Positions 1 through 11,938 of a stretch of DNA of 64,000 bases are shown here, piece after piece (the first letter of the stretch is position 1; each line of letters starts with the position of its first letter). The stretch comes from Phoronis australis (Eukaryota; Phoronida; Phoronidae). Where the stretch lies: assembly GCA_002633005.1 (NCBI GenBank), contig NMRA01000696.1, forward strand, positions 134,407-198,406, written 5' to 3'. The notes beneath the pieces were generated by a model. The model was not told the DNA's origin. It saw only the letters and a list, made by a program, of their open reading frames with translations, and ran no database searches. A program made the position numbers and the translations under genes.

Positions 1-536
1 CCCAGCCAGTGGCTCGGAACTCGATCAGGCCTATTACGGCCGGACTGAAGACATCACGAACATAAACCAGCCATAGTTTGAAACTAAACTTCCAGTCATG
101 AAAAGACTGTACTGGTGAGCCAAAGAAAAATGGCATGCGTGATTATTTTGGTAAATTAGTCGCGAAACTGCAAATCTACTTACTAGCTCGTCGGGGGCCG
201 CGAAGTCAGGTTACCCTTCCACAGAGCAGTCAGGGCAAAACTTCTACAGTAGCAATGATTCGAATAATGTATGTGTATAGACCCGTTTAGACATCAACTT
301 TTGGCCCGGCGCAACTGACACGAAGCAAAGTGACCCCTGTCAAGCGACCGTTTACACACACAACTCACTAACCGTGGCAAGACGGAAATTAAAGGCTGGA
401 GAGACTGGATCGCACATGCGCAGGTTTACAAATGACGACAGTTGCAGAGACAAAGAACCCATACGTAGGTCATTGCACAAGCGCAATAGAGACGATCCTT
501 TCCGCCTTACTCCAGTTTCGCGTTTAGACTTATAAT

Positions 537-628
537 TGACACGGCGCAAAATGTTCGGGCGCAAATTACTCTACCTCACAAACGGGTGGCAAAAATTTGT
601 CACCGCGGTGTCATTTTGCGCCGTGTCA
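537..628. repeat. Perfect 17-bp inverted repeat inside an insertion
   Basis: TGACACGGCGCAAAATG at 537-553 is mirrored exactly at 612-628, leaving a 58-base loop. It lies in the block that interrupts transposon copy 1, so it is probably part of a small foldback element inserted there. Confidence 0.7.
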
Positions 629-1494
629 GTCCATTTACACACTGGAACAACTTGTTTCGTGTCAGCTGATCCGTCTCAACTTTGTAAGTGTAAACGGCAC
701 TTATATCTAAATAAAGATTTCCCTAACATGTGACCATAGGATATAAAATAGAGTTATTGTTTCACGACAGCTTTCTGTCAGCAAACACTGAATTAGCATG
801 CGCTCACACGGCCTCGGTGCCAGGTCAATTACTTTATTGCATCTAAAGCCGGTAACGCAGCGATTTATTCACTGTTGGCTTCTCAAAATATTTGCACTCA
901 CGAACACTCCAAGGCATTACATATTGTGTATAATGAGACAAACTTTGTTTCAGTTTTATATAAGCATTGGTTAGAGTGAGCATAATTCATTTTGAAGCAG
1001 AACGCACAATAATAAACGTCAACGTGGCAACTCCCAATCCCGACTTATACGAGAGCTCATCCGACGAAGACTTCACAGGTCGATAGTTAGTTTCAAGGGC
1101 TAACAGTTTGAACCAGAATACACTGATCAAGAAATAATGGAAAGGCTCCGTGAATGTACACAAACAATGGAACATATGTATTTGTAGTTCTAAAAAACGC
1201 TTGAATGAGTTGTCATGTTGTCAGTGAGCTAATTGCCCGATAATGGAAACGAGTGACGCTTGCGTTAGCTGCCATGAAATTCCACTTTCTTGGAGAAGAG
1301 CAGATGTGCCTTACAGACTATCCTGATTTTGCACCGCATCTAAACAGAGGTCTGCTTAGGTTTTTTTAGGGCTGAGAAAAAGAATGGTCGAAAACATCCA
1401 ACACCGAGAGGAAAAAACAGAAGCCTAACGAACAAGGTTATATTAAACATTATGTTCTCACACCTTGAATTACCGTAAACATTCAGGTTAACGC

Positions 1495-1645
1495 CCTGGG
1501 CGGTTAAATTGGCAAACCCAAAAAATCGGGTGTGGGCAGTTAACCGGACATGGGCGCTTAAACGTGAAATTTCAAGAAATCCAGGGTGGGCGGTTAACCG
1601 AACATGGGCGCTTATTACGACAGGCAACCGCTCTGGGCAGTTAAT
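1495..1645. repeat. Clustered GGGCGSTTAA motif, first cluster
   Basis: Variants of TGGGCGGTTAA and TGGGCGCTTAA recur about every 20-40 bases with ACCGAACA or CCGGACA between them. The same motif set recurs at 3550-3705. It is a degenerate tandem repeat inside transposon copy 1. Confidence 0.65.
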
Positions 1646-3549
1646 CTTATCTCGTGATCTAAGTCCCCGCAGCCTACACGTACTCAGAACACGTAGCACT
1701 TTTCAAAGAGCTTTAACATCACATCGCCACATGACGGGAAAAATGTCATAACAGCGGATGATCCCAACAAAGGTTCTATTGCCCGCAGATTAGTTATTCA
1801 CTATGAAATTTACAGAATTGCTCAGTAATAGCCCCATGCCGTCCTGCGGTCTTGCTACTTTGCCCTGTAGAGCACAGACGACCAGTGACCACGCAGCCTC
1901 TACTTGGATTGCCACTATTTCAAGATGTGACCTTGCTAAAGTGCGCGCGTGCAAGCTTCACGTGTTGCAGAGGTCACCTCGTACTGGCTGTCAAGTTCAT
2001 AGTCAGAAAGCAGTTGTAATAAAAGTTTGAAAAACTTAATTCTGATGTTTTTTAGTGTTTGGGATGTTTATACTCGACACTCCGTGACTCAAATGACATT
2101 TTCAGCATATGGTTCTGTGGCTAACTGTTTTATCTCTACCGCCCGGCATTGCTCACTTGCCGTTGCGCCAAACATGCTCGGCAAAGAAGTAAGACAAGAA
2201 TCGGGGTTAAGCGGCTGTGAGCCACTCGTCAATCAAGAATAAAATTTCGAGCCACGTCACAAAACAGCGATATTTCAATTCATTCTTAAACGATCACCGT
2301 ACCAAACTTCGTGGTGGAAAACATTTACATGCAAGATGTCCAGATTATCTTATTTATATCACCTACAATATCGCACTAAGGCACAGTTCGGTCCCGCTGT
2401 TAGCGCACAATGTCTCAGTCGGCTGACAATCGTGATTTGGAAATGCCGTCGAGTAATATAACGACCTCTTTCAATATGCATCTCGTTTTTTATGGCCTAA
2501 GATAGCGTCGGGATTCAGCACGCACGTAGGGCCTACGTGTGAGTCACCTGCCAATCACATGTTGGTGTCAAGGCAACATGCACTCCAAAGTGTGGGAACT
2601 TGCGCGCATGCACCACTACAAAGTCACACATCAAAAGAGAACAGCGACAGTCTTGAGTAACAGAAACGGGAGTGACTAAGTACTTTAAGCTGTTACGAAA
2701 GATGCAGTTCTTCCATTGCCAACGTTCCCCAAAACTGCAATGTCAAGTCTATTCAAATATTTCCCGGCTCGATATTCCCTAAGCCCATGCCCGTAGCTAG
2801 CTGCGTGCACCTCCTACCCACTATCGCCAATTTTCATTCAGTCTTCGTCGTAGATATTTCAGACTCGAATGGTAAGAATTTTTGTTCAGGCTGAAACTGG
2901 CCAATGTACAAACAAAATTATTCTGCATGGCTAAAAAGGGAATGCGGAAACAATAATTCACACAATCACGCTTACGTGGGGGCTGACGCAAGACATAGTA
3001 AAGAACAGCCAGCGACATTAGTTAAATTTGCTAGCGCCAGTTTGACTGAGATGCAATAAGCGAAGAACAAAATTTGACTAGCAGTTTTTTATTACCTCAA
3101 GATCATACACAAACATACATTATTGCCAACCTTTGAATTCAGAAATCGATAGGCAGCAACGAAATCAGTAAGGCACTAATACGAGCGCTTTCAACCTTAT
3201 GAGAATTTGGAGGGTTGGCAAAACCATTGTCACATTTCTCTGGCCTGATTTTTTCGAATATATATTTTATCACGTGCATGCAGACGGAAACTCAGCGCGG
3301 CAGACTAAGTCGCCGAAAGTGGAAGTTTTGACGCCGGTGGCGTCCTTAAACTTGGTAAACATGGGAAGAAAATAAAGTGACAAAAACGTTAAAGTATTTT
3401 ATTTTGAAGTGAGTCCATGACCCAAGACAATAACTCGTTATTTGTATTGTAATGCACATTGCTGAACCACCGTCTCGGAGGCCCGGCGTCGTTGCGCTCA
3501 TTGTGATCATCGATCTTTTTCTAAAAGTCCGGGAATCGCGCGTTTCCTT

Positions 3550-3705
3550 AGCACTGGGCGCTAAATCTTCATTCTTTAAAAGTTAGGGATGGGCGCTTAA
3601 CGAAAAGGTGGGCGCTTAACTGGAAATCTTCAAAAATCGCAGGGGGCGCTTAACCGAACAGTGGACGGTTAAATCGAAAATCCACCTAAGTACGGAGTGG
3701 GCGCA
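3550..3705. repeat. Clustered GGGCGSTTAA motif, second cluster
   Basis: At least four spaced copies of GGGCGCTTAA or GGACGGTTAA are present, like those at 1495-1645. They occupy the place where sibling transposons carry the THAP exon. Confidence 0.6.
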
Positions 3706-3871
3706 GTCACTGTGCAGAAGAACCACTGATGTCGCTGCGTCGTTTCTTATCTTCCTCACATGTCAACGCGACACCTCTCGGCGAGGTAAGATTGACCATT
3801 TAAGGTGAAGTGGATATAGACCGATTAAGACAGTAAAAAGACTACTTAAATCGGGTGGCATTGTCCTTTAA

Positions 3872-6800
3872 CTTCTTTAGCTTACAATATGGTTGACAAG
3901 TAAAATTCTATTATGACAAATTTCTCCACAAAAAGATAGATTAAACAATTTTTATTCCATTATTGGCATGGTCTGTAAATGTATTGCGTAAATGTCACAT
4001 AACAGTAGGTAAGTTTCCACTGTTTGCAGCAAAATAAACAGCTTAAAAAATAATATTTTGGCAATTATTTTTGTACAAAATAAGTAAAGAATTATCATAT
4101 TTATGTCCACACTTTGCAACAACAATTTATTATTCACTAGGTGGTGCTAATAAAAATAGCAATATATCACAAACTGTAGCAATAGCAAAAACTGTGGTAA
4201 TGTTTCACTGTGTCACAATTTATAGATGTGGGATTGCATGAACTGTGATAACTTTCATATTGAGATAGTTTGTAAACAAACCTCAGCAGCACAAAACTAT
4301 TGTTAATTAGGAAAACACCTTGTAACGAAATCAGAAACAACAGCTTAAAAACTAAATGAACAAATGCACTACCTAACAATATCACTGACAATGGTTTGCA
4401 TACTACCTCACAATATCACCGACAATGGTTTGCATACTACCGTAAACTTAATTTTGGAAAAAAGAATTGCCACAATGTCTTATTTTAAAGGTCTTCAAAA
4501 TTTGTTGTGAATGCCCACAGCTTTCCACAACTCTCTTTACTGGTAGCTTTGGTGAGCAGCCTTGTCACCTTGGGTTGCTCGGAGTGCCTCCACTCCCCAA
4601 TCGTCAGCCATTTTCATGGGAGGTACAGGAACACCCATTCCATAACTCAAAAAATTTCATAAATAGTAACTGCATCCAACTGCATTTTGTTTAGGTATGT
4701 AGAGTATTTAAGTTTGTCCAGTTGTAACTATCTGTGGTCTAGCATGTCCCCTCTTCACACCTCAACAGATTAAGAGCAGAAAGTACCATAGTTCATCAGC
4801 ACAGTGCCTGTACAGATGAGGCAAAATACTCAGTGACACATATAGACAAATCAATTCATCCTCTGCAGTAGAGTTATCTCCCTTGTCGCTGGTGCTGAAC
4901 GACATTGGGATACCCGATGTTTTCAGCATCTCATTGGAGACAAGTCAGGTAATCACTGAATGGCAGCTTAAGAATGGCACTAAATGAACAATAACAAGCG
5001 AGAGATTTGTTGTTGTGAACAGATGTAATTATGCTTTTTGAATGTGGTGGGTCACCACGCTCAAGTTTGAAACTCCTACCTAAGCTCTAATTTGACCACC
5101 ACCCTCAAATTTGGAGCTCAATTTTTTTTCTTGATTACTCGGTCCTATCAAGTGGTCTCAACCCGTAAACTTACGACTGTCATAGTTTTCAGTCTAATCC
5201 TCCCTACAGTATAAATCCAAGACACAGGCCATTGTGGTCTCCCTTTCTGGACTTAAGTAAACATTGCCACTGAAAGCGTAACCCATTTGGCTCAAGTTTT
5301 GTCCTAGTAAAACGCTGGTAGCTTTCATTTGGCACTGCTGGTAATCGAATTCGCACTTTCCTCACCAATGTCATTGACGACCTGGAAAAATTCCATGTCG
5401 CCACGAGGTCGCCACTGCAAGCACCAAGTCTGACAATAATTCCCTGTAAAATCATTTTAAGATTCGTGTTGACTTCCAAACTTTCAATTACTGTTTTCCT
5501 ATTTTTATTACCTTTGATTCACAATTATTCCGTTTATTTTGAAAATTCAGCGCATTTTCCACCACTTTTAAATTACAACAGGAAATAAAGACAGAAGTCA
5601 GAATTGTTGAGCAAAAATCGGGCAAGATCAGCGAAATTTGCACCACCAGCCCATGCAGTCCCGTGCTCTTTTGTGGGCGGGAGGAACAATTGAGTCACAG
5701 AATGAATGTACGAACATAAATAGATTTACGGAGGGAAATTAGGGAAACAGGATGCCGTTACAACCGTACACCGAATAAGAAACTTGTGACTTTGTCGGCG
5801 CCATACGCCGGAGATGACGTTCAGTTTTGCCGACCTCAGATTTCGTGTGGCGGCCTAAGACTTTAGCTAGGTCGACAAATGCGACTTAGCATTTAGCTAA
5901 GCGTCGAGCGCTGAACCTAGTGGTGTAAACAGCATTTTAACACCTTTCCTGCTATAACAATGTCAGCAAATTTCCACTGCTGTGTGGCGGGATGGACCAA
6001 CATCTTATGAAAATGGCAAACCTTTTGAACTATCAGTTGATGAGCAAGGACACCCTGTGAAGATGTATCCCCGACAAAGGCAATGGCTGCCGCTGATAAA
6101 GGGGGAGAATTTCAATTCCAGTCAAAAAGCTAAAATAAATTACTGAACTTTAACTAATCAAACATTGGGATGAGCTGACAGTGGAATCTAGTCTTCTACT
6201 TTTATATTTATGAACCACTTTGTAATTGAATTTCTGTACACCGCATCTGAGTCAAGATCAATCGGAAATCACATTCCTGCTCTTATTACTCTAGAGAGCG
6301 CCAATATGAAAAGTCCCCTATTATGACACAGAAGTCAACTAGGGAGAAATGGTGTGTGTTATTTGACTACAGACACACAACTGTCATGCTAAAATTGCAG
6401 TGGCAACAAAAACATAAATAACTTCAAATTGCTCTCCTAGCGAAAATCTCAAAATACAAAATTTTGTCAATCCATGTTTTCACATTGACATATGAACTCA
6501 TATCTTTTATTCATCAGCAAAGCAGATTAGTTATTAAACTGCAGTAAGCCACAATGCATACAATAGCTTCCATTCATAGATTAATCTGTATGAAGACAGC
6601 TTTTTCTCTGGACACACACAACATTTTAAACAAAACTACAAAAACAATTGACAGATTCACTGTCATGCTAGGTGAGAAGTGAATGAACCAATGTTTTATG
6701 TTGAATACATGAGTTCAAACACTTGAAACAATCAAATTTCAATCACTTCGTTGGTAAAACTTAACGACATATCAATAATGGATGTGAACAAATTACAACT

Positions 6801-7434
6801 AAAAACAAAGAAGTTCCATGACTCAGCAGGTAAAGTCCAGTCAATTTAACTTTTAATCCATGACATGAGAAAAGTACTGCAATGCAACCAAAACAAAAAA
6901 TCAACTTTCACATCAGCTTTCATAGCAGAGAAGTGACATCTTGATGTTCTTTGAGAAAATCAATGAAACCATTTTATACTGATGGCATTTGTGGCCCCCT
7001 GCAGGGTAGTCATTAAAAAATGCTAATAAATTCCATAACTAAGATTGTCAGTTAGCTCAAGACTTCTACTATGTTAACGCAGTCACCAGAATAAACACAA
7101 GACTTTGGCTGTGTTATACAGATGCAAGAAATCTGCAAAAATGTAAGATCAGGCAAGTCTACATGAGAAACCACCATGCATTACAAATCAAGCACATGAC
7201 CACACTAGCCTCACTCGTACGTCTACAGAATGATGCTCCGGTATAACACAGCACATTTTACTCTTTCAATGTCAAGGAGTTGGTAGTATTAAAATAGAAA
7301 CATAAGAATGAACCCCTAGATAGTTACAGATGCCAAATCCAACAAAGCGTCATGCAAATCCACTACTTTTAGCCATGAAGCTGTCTACTGGTTTGCTTTG
7401 ATGAGACATCTGATATGGTTTTGGTGGTCTAGTT
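3872..7434. other. Gene-poor AT-rich stretch
   Basis: Apart from a weak exon candidate at 5325-5443, I see no coding signal, RNA gene or mobile-element end here. A 26-base phrase is repeated imperfectly at 4373-4440. The sequence looks like intron or intergenic DNA. Confidence 0.5.
5325..5443 (-). CDS. Possible terminal exon, unknown product
   Basis: On the minus strand an acceptor ending TTTTACAG is followed by an open frame that starts with two bases of a split codon and ends at TGA 5327-5325. The peptide includes MEFFQVVNDIGEESANSI. Its starting phase would accept the phase-1 end of the SAM exon at 10320-10422, so it could be a last exon of that gene, but the distance is 4.9 kb and no domain is recognisable. 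All three frames are partly open here, which weakens the case. This is a candidate only. Confidence 0.2.
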
Positions 7435-7675
7435 GCCTGAAGCCTCACCTGTGTCAGTATACACCTCATGGACAAATGGAGCCTCACTTGTGTCATTATA
7501 CACCTAATGGACAAATGGAGCCTCACCTGTGTCAGTATACACCTCATGGACAAATGGAGCCTCACTTGTGTCATTACACCTCATGGGCAAATGGAGCCTC
7601 ACTTGTGTCATTATACACCTAATGGACAAATGGAGACTCACTTGTGTCAGTATGCACCTCATGCACAAATGCTAT
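7435..7675. repeat. Minisatellite, about 39-bp unit, six copies
   Basis: A unit centred on CACCTCATGGACAAATGGAG and ending TTGTGTCAT repeats about six times, some copies 36 bp. It yields spurious open frames on both strands. No exon was found beside it. Confidence 0.9.
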
Positions 7676-8349
7676 TGTCATTCCCCTAATGAACACTCTT
7701 GCAAGAGTTTGTCCAATTTCCAACATTCACTATGAACTATTATATTAGATCATTGACCATAACTTATGGAAACGAACCAGCTTATAATAGACTCATTTCT
7801 TAACTTGTTGTTAGACATTTGCCAAAGTCTGAACGTGGGAATGCAAATTTAACCATCACTAGTTTGGAGTTTTAAATCTGTTCATGTTTTGATCAATCAA
7901 GAATAACATCACAATACAGTTTACTTCTTTCATGGACCAGGTCTCATACCCTGGCTGTAGCAGTAGTGCCCAACTGTGATAGCCTGTTACCATGCCAACA
8001 CACAACTCAAAGACAGCTTGGCTCACATAACAAGAGCAACGCAGAGCATTGAAATGCACCAACGAAGGCACCGCAAACGGTGTGCTTCTAGGGGTGTTTA
8101 TTTAGAACATAAAAATGACCATTAAATGGTGCAAAATACATCAAATCCATCCGAAAACTAGTATGTGTCATCAAATCTATTTACCAAATTTCATAAAAAT
8201 CCGTCAAGGAACTTCTGAGAAACCGAGGAAAACGAAAAAAATGAAATTGCCACTAGGAGGCTATAGAGAAAAAAACGTAACTGCCACTAAGAGGCGCCAC
8301 AGTAGATGAAGTCATCAGAAAATCATCGTCAGACTACCTCTTCACATTA

Positions 8350-8790
8350 GGAACATACTTGCCAATTTCCACAACCATCCTTAGAGTGGTTTGGTTGGCA
8401 GAGGGGCAGACGCCAAATACTAAGACTCGAATACAGTAAAAATGACCACTTGGTGCCGCAAAATACCACGAGTCAAAACGAAAACCGGAGGATAGCATCA
8501 ACTCATTAATAGATGCCTATCTGCCAAATTTTATGAAAATCCATTGCGGACCTCCGAAGATAGAGAGGTAAGCGTAAAAAACTACAATTGCCACACTGGG
8601 AGGCACGCCAGCAGTCGGAGAGGTCCGAAATTCGTCATCCATCGTCAGCTTCATAGAAAAACATCTGCCAAATCTCATCCAGGTCCTGTAAGCGGTTTAG
8701 GAGATACAGCAGTGGACGCCAGATGCCCAGACAAAGATGACGGCAATATGCGACCACATATAAATAGGTGGGCACATAACAAGTGCTTTT
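8350..8790. repeat. Dispersed repeat A, copy 1
   Basis: This block is colinear with 34640-35065. Both contain CCTTAGAGTGGTTTGGTTG, GCCTATCTGCCAAATTTTATG, GACCGAAATTCGTC or a close variant, and GATGACGGCAATATG. Related short segments lie at 8115-8310. It probably derives from a retroelement tail; no reverse transcriptase is visible. Confidence 0.7.
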
Positions 8791-9351
8791 AGTTGTGTCC
8801 AGACAAGTAGTAGCCCTGGCACAGGACCACCCAGGGGAAGCTTGTCCCCAGTCAGCCAAACAGACACAACTATAAGCTGCCAGTGTAAAGGAAAAAGTGA
8901 GACACAGTCATTCATTGCATGTGTCAAGGCAGGAAGATGCCAACAAGAGTCAACCAGCAAAAACAATTTATTTCTTCCACCATGACACCTTGTCTGACCA
9001 CTACACTGGCACTTGACCCACTGCTGCAATTTCCATCACCTCGATCTGATCAAAAGGTTAACAGACGAAAAGCAATCAAGAAAGAGCAGAGATTTCAACC
9101 CCAGAGCACAAATTTGTACTTTCTGTCCTTTTCACCCAAAATCCTACGATTCTCACAATTAACCTTACTAAAACACCTTTGAACAGCCAGGTGGTGCCAT
9201 CAGTTGTGACTTTACTAGTCTGTAAAACAATTCTATAAATATTCTTGCTCATCATTCAGATTAGACATTAAACAAAGCACTGTTAGGTCACATCCTGTCA
9301 CAGTTGCACAAACTGTTGTAAGATCCTCAAAGCACAAACTGTCATGATAAT

Positions 9352-9510
9352 CATTCGTTGCAACAATTCACAGTATGCAGGGTTGCACATATTGCTGTAA
9401 CCCTCATTCGTTGCAACAATTCACAATATGCAGGGTTGCACATATTGCCGTAACCCTCATTCGTTGCAACAATTCACAATATGCAGGGTTGCACATATTG
9501 CTGTAACCCT
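9352..9510. repeat. Tandem repeat, 53-bp unit, three copies
   Basis: Units start at 9352, 9405 and 9458 with CATTCGTTGCAACAATTCAC and end with TGTAACCCT or CGTAACCCT. They differ by only one or two bases each. Confidence 0.95.
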
Positions 9511-10319
9511 CAAATTGGACAGCTTGCGCAGACCTTAGAAGTACAAACTATAGCAATATAACCAATCTACAATTGGGTGTAGTGACGGCTAGTTCAGTCT
9601 TGGGCTTGGGCATGGACGAATTCTGCACTGAAAATGGCTGACAACAAGTGAAGTGGGGAAAGTTGCAGTGATAGAAAGGACAAGACTGTTGTCTCTCTTG
9701 GAATGGATAATTCTGATAAACGCCGCCGTCAGACCAGTTCTACCATGGCTACCACGGCAACCATCTTTACAATACTGAGACACATTAATCAACATGGATT
9801 GTGGGGGAAGTAAACAAGCAAATGCTGCTGTATTTCCAAGAAACCAAACCTTTGAATCCATCCGTAGATGGTGCCAGTCCACTGACAGGTCAAACTTCAT
9901 TTAAAGATGCCTGATTAATTCAAAGTTGTATTGCAGGTTCCAGTAGTTTTTCTGGCAAGATTAAAAGGTGCTCCTGTAAGCCATTCCATGGAACAAATGG
10001 TGATGGGGAAACACACACGTAAGTTGATTGCATTTGAAAGTTGTCTAACTGTCCACTGTTGGTCTAGAGTTGGAAATTAAGAAAGTGTCTTGGGCCCTTG
10101 GAGTTCACAAAAAATAAACACAATTTGTGCTTGGAAGATTTGTACAGACTGTTGCAAATTGAGGACAATGACAGTTTGTGTTCTAACAGACCACTTTATA
10201 CAGTAGTGTTCAATATTTAGAATTAGGTATCATTGAATAACGAATTTGTTTTTCAGTGCAAGTAACAAGTTCACAAAATCAGTGGTATACCATGCCCAGT
10301 AACCCACAACCCAACTTAC

Positions 10320-10422
10320 CATGCATAGTTTGTCTCAAAACAGACACGTTTTCTAATATCTTATCGCTGTGTTCAGGGGCTATCTGCATAGCACGGAGGT
10401 GAGATGGCTGTAACTGGCACAC
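10320..10422 (-). CDS. SAM-domain protein, exon 2 (second half of the SAM domain)
   Basis: On the minus strand a pyrimidine-rich acceptor ending TTTTAG is followed by 34 codons plus one base and a GTAAGT donor. The peptide starts VCQLQPSHLRAMQIAPEHSD and continues with KILENVSVLRQTMH. This is the second half of a sterile alpha motif domain: the leucine helix, a His-Ser turn where many SAMs have Gly-His, then the KIL helix. The exon begins in phase 0, exactly matching the phase-0 end of the exon at 15689-15793. Together they give a SAM of about 62 residues. It ends in phase 1, so more exons follow, but I could not place them convincingly. SAM domains mediate protein-protein association; the specific family is not recognised. 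Confidence 0.65.
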
Positions 10423-10480
10423 CTAAAACAGAAAAACAACAGCTTTGAAATAACAGATGTAACTACGGTCAACACTTTAG

Positions 10481-10519
10481 ATACCTGTTTCCCCACGTAT
10501 CAAACTAGACATACTATGC
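10481..10519. repeat. Direct repeat flanking transposon copy 2, left
   Basis: A 39-base phrase including TTTCCCCACGTATCAAACTA lies just left of the TTAA site. It recurs at 11900-11938 just right of the element with four or so differences. It is far longer than a TTAA duplication. Confidence 0.75.
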
Positions 10520-11328
10520 ACTTAAAGGAGCATGCCACCCAAAAAACAACCTATTTTGTATCCATCTAGATCGAGTAGTTCTACTCGATAACGGCACATT
10601 CGGTTGCGTTACCTGACACTTGACGGCAGACGGAGGTGTTGAAATTATCCAATGACGTCATTGGTTTCAAACGCAGTCTGTTCAGCAGTTCACAACACGG
10701 GTTACTGGTGTCAGCTTATTGCTTTAATTCATTGTTTCACACCAATAAATCATCAAACTTCGACGTAAAATCCTTAAAAATACACTGAGTTCTTACAAAA
10801 ACGTGTTTTATTTCGCTATTAAGGATTTATTGGTTTTGGACACACCGTAGCCCACGAAGTTCGGCAGGCCAATTTACTAAGGTCCGTAGCAGGAGTTAGG
10901 GGTCTGTTCGGAGATAAATTCGAAGTATTCTTCCAGAAGTACAGACAGGAGAACCTAGATCTGTGTTGTTTAGACTTGTGAGGGGGGGGGGGAAGAAGTT
11001 GTACATTGACAATCATTATTTGAATAATGTATAGGTAAATAAAGATTCCCCTAACACCTGGCCCTGGAATAGTTTCTGTCAGCAAACACTGAATTGGCAT
11101 GCGCTCACATGGCCTCAGTGTCCGGTCAATTAGTTTTATTGCACCTAAAGCTAGGTAATGCAGTGATTTACTCATTGCTGGCTTCTCAGTCAAATCCTTT
11201 GCACTAACGAACACTCCAAAGGCATTACAAGTTGCATCTGAGACAGACTTTGTTTCAGTTTCATATAAGTATTGGTTAGGGTGAGAATAATTCATTTTGA
11301 AACAGAACGCTCAGTAATAAACATCAAC

Positions 11329-11496
11329 ATGGCAACTCGCAATCCCGACTTAGATGAGAGCTCATCAGACGAAGACTTCGCAGGAGGATCATTAAGTTTC
11401 ACAGGCTATCAGTTCGAACCGGAATACAGTGATGAAGAAATACTGGAGAGGCGCCGTGAACAAGCTCAGGCAACGGAACGTATGGATACTTATTTG
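11329..11496 (+). CDS. P2X7-like (P2X purinoceptor 7-like) protein, first coding exon, transposon-borne
   Basis: An ATG in the context CAACATGGC opens 56 codons that end at a GTAAGC donor. The peptide starts MATRNPDLDESSSDEDF and contains GYQFEPEYSDEEI, followed by a charged Glu-Arg helix. The acidic serine-rich start and the Tyr-x-Phe-Glu-Pro-Glu motif recall invertebrate proteins annotated as P2X7-like, which carry the cytoplasmic C-terminal module of P2X7 without the channel. No channel part and no downstream cysteine module are in the element, so the gene is truncated. Four copies of this exon occur in the window; this one alone keeps both the start codon and the frame. Family assignment is from memory of the motif. 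Confidence 0.5.
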
Positions 11497-11570
11497 GTAA
11501 GCCGGCATTCGTCAGACTCACTGTCGACGACTGCAGGCCACAGACACAGAGATGTTTCACAGCCTCACAC

Positions 11571-11730
11571 TTGCTATTTACAGCGTCCTTTTCATTCTTT
11601 ACAACCGTGAGCCACTTTCTAAGCATTTCAGACTCTCGAGGAAGTTGCATGGAAAAACGATATACCCGCTTTCCTCACAGCTGCATACAGTTCGGACAAG
11701 CAAGAACGATGCACCGCAACATAGGGGCAT
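11571..11730 (-). pseudogene. THAP-domain first exon, decayed
   Basis: This aligns with the intact exon at 36742-36896. The start codon at 11730-11728 and the GT donor position after AGCAA are kept. A frameshift breaks the N-terminal part, so the first-cysteine region and the later LRKWLTVVKNEKDAVNSK segment lie in different frames. THAP domains are C2CH zinc-binding DNA-binding modules found in several transposases. Here it is a relic within transposon copy 2. Confidence 0.6.
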
Positions 11731-11899
11731 TCATTCTGCAAATGAACCACTGACGTCGCTGCGTCGTTTCTCACCTTCCTCACAGGTTAACGTGACACCT
11801 CTCGGCAATGTAAGGTCGACCGTATGCGAGGCGATGTGGATATACACCGATTAAGACAGTAAAAAAGACTAATTAAATCAGGTGGCATTCTCCTTTAAG

Positions 11900-11938
11900 A
11901 CACCCGTTTCCCCACATATCAAACTAGACATACCATGC
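11900..11938. repeat. Direct repeat flanking transposon copy 2, right
   Basis: Partner of 10481-10519, differing at about four positions. Together they bracket the whole element. Confidence 0.75.

Larger units (their letters stand above)
1..3867 (+). mobile_element. Kolobok-like DNA transposon, copy 1, left end outside the window
   Basis: The stretch 1-230 and 700-1180 is colinear with copies at 10526-11894 and 38160-38990. The right terminus at about 3848-3867 reads into a TTAA target site at 3868-3871 and matches the right end of the 10526 copy. A degenerate P2X7-like first exon lies at 1027-1180: its start codon is GTG instead of ATG and a stop follows the Asp-Phe-Thr-Gly stretch. The THAP exon expected near 3600-3720 is missing. 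About 450 bases (roughly 265-712) interrupt the family sequence and carry a perfect hairpin. The interior 1180-3700 is not shared with the other copies and shows no coding signal I can recognise. Superfamily assignment is inferred from TTAA sites plus the THAP exon in sibling copies. Confidence 0.6.
10526..11894 (+). mobile_element. Kolobok-like non-autonomous DNA transposon, copy 2, complete (1369 bp)
   Basis: Both ends are visible: AGGAGCATGCCACCC at the left and its near-inverse, ending GGTGGCATTCTCCT, at the right. Each is flanked by TTAA (10522-10525 and 11895-11898). Inside are an intact P2X7-like first exon on plus (11329-11496) and a decayed THAP first exon on minus (11571-11730), facing each other. 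This suggests a larger parent carrying two convergent genes whose middle was deleted. The left arm contains an 11-base G run at about 10981. It sits in the long intron of the SAM-domain gene, about 100 bases before that gene's second exon. TTAA sites plus THAP suggest Kolobok; piggyBac shares the TTAA site but lacks THAP. Confidence 0.75.

Noticed and set aside
9589-9900. 103-codon minus-strand open frame
   Set aside because: No domain and no matching acceptor or donor for the SAM gene; kept out.
9913-9950. Short terminal exon for the SAM gene after TTGCCAG
   Set aside because: Phase fits and a stop follows within 11 codons, but so short a frame is not distinguishable from chance.
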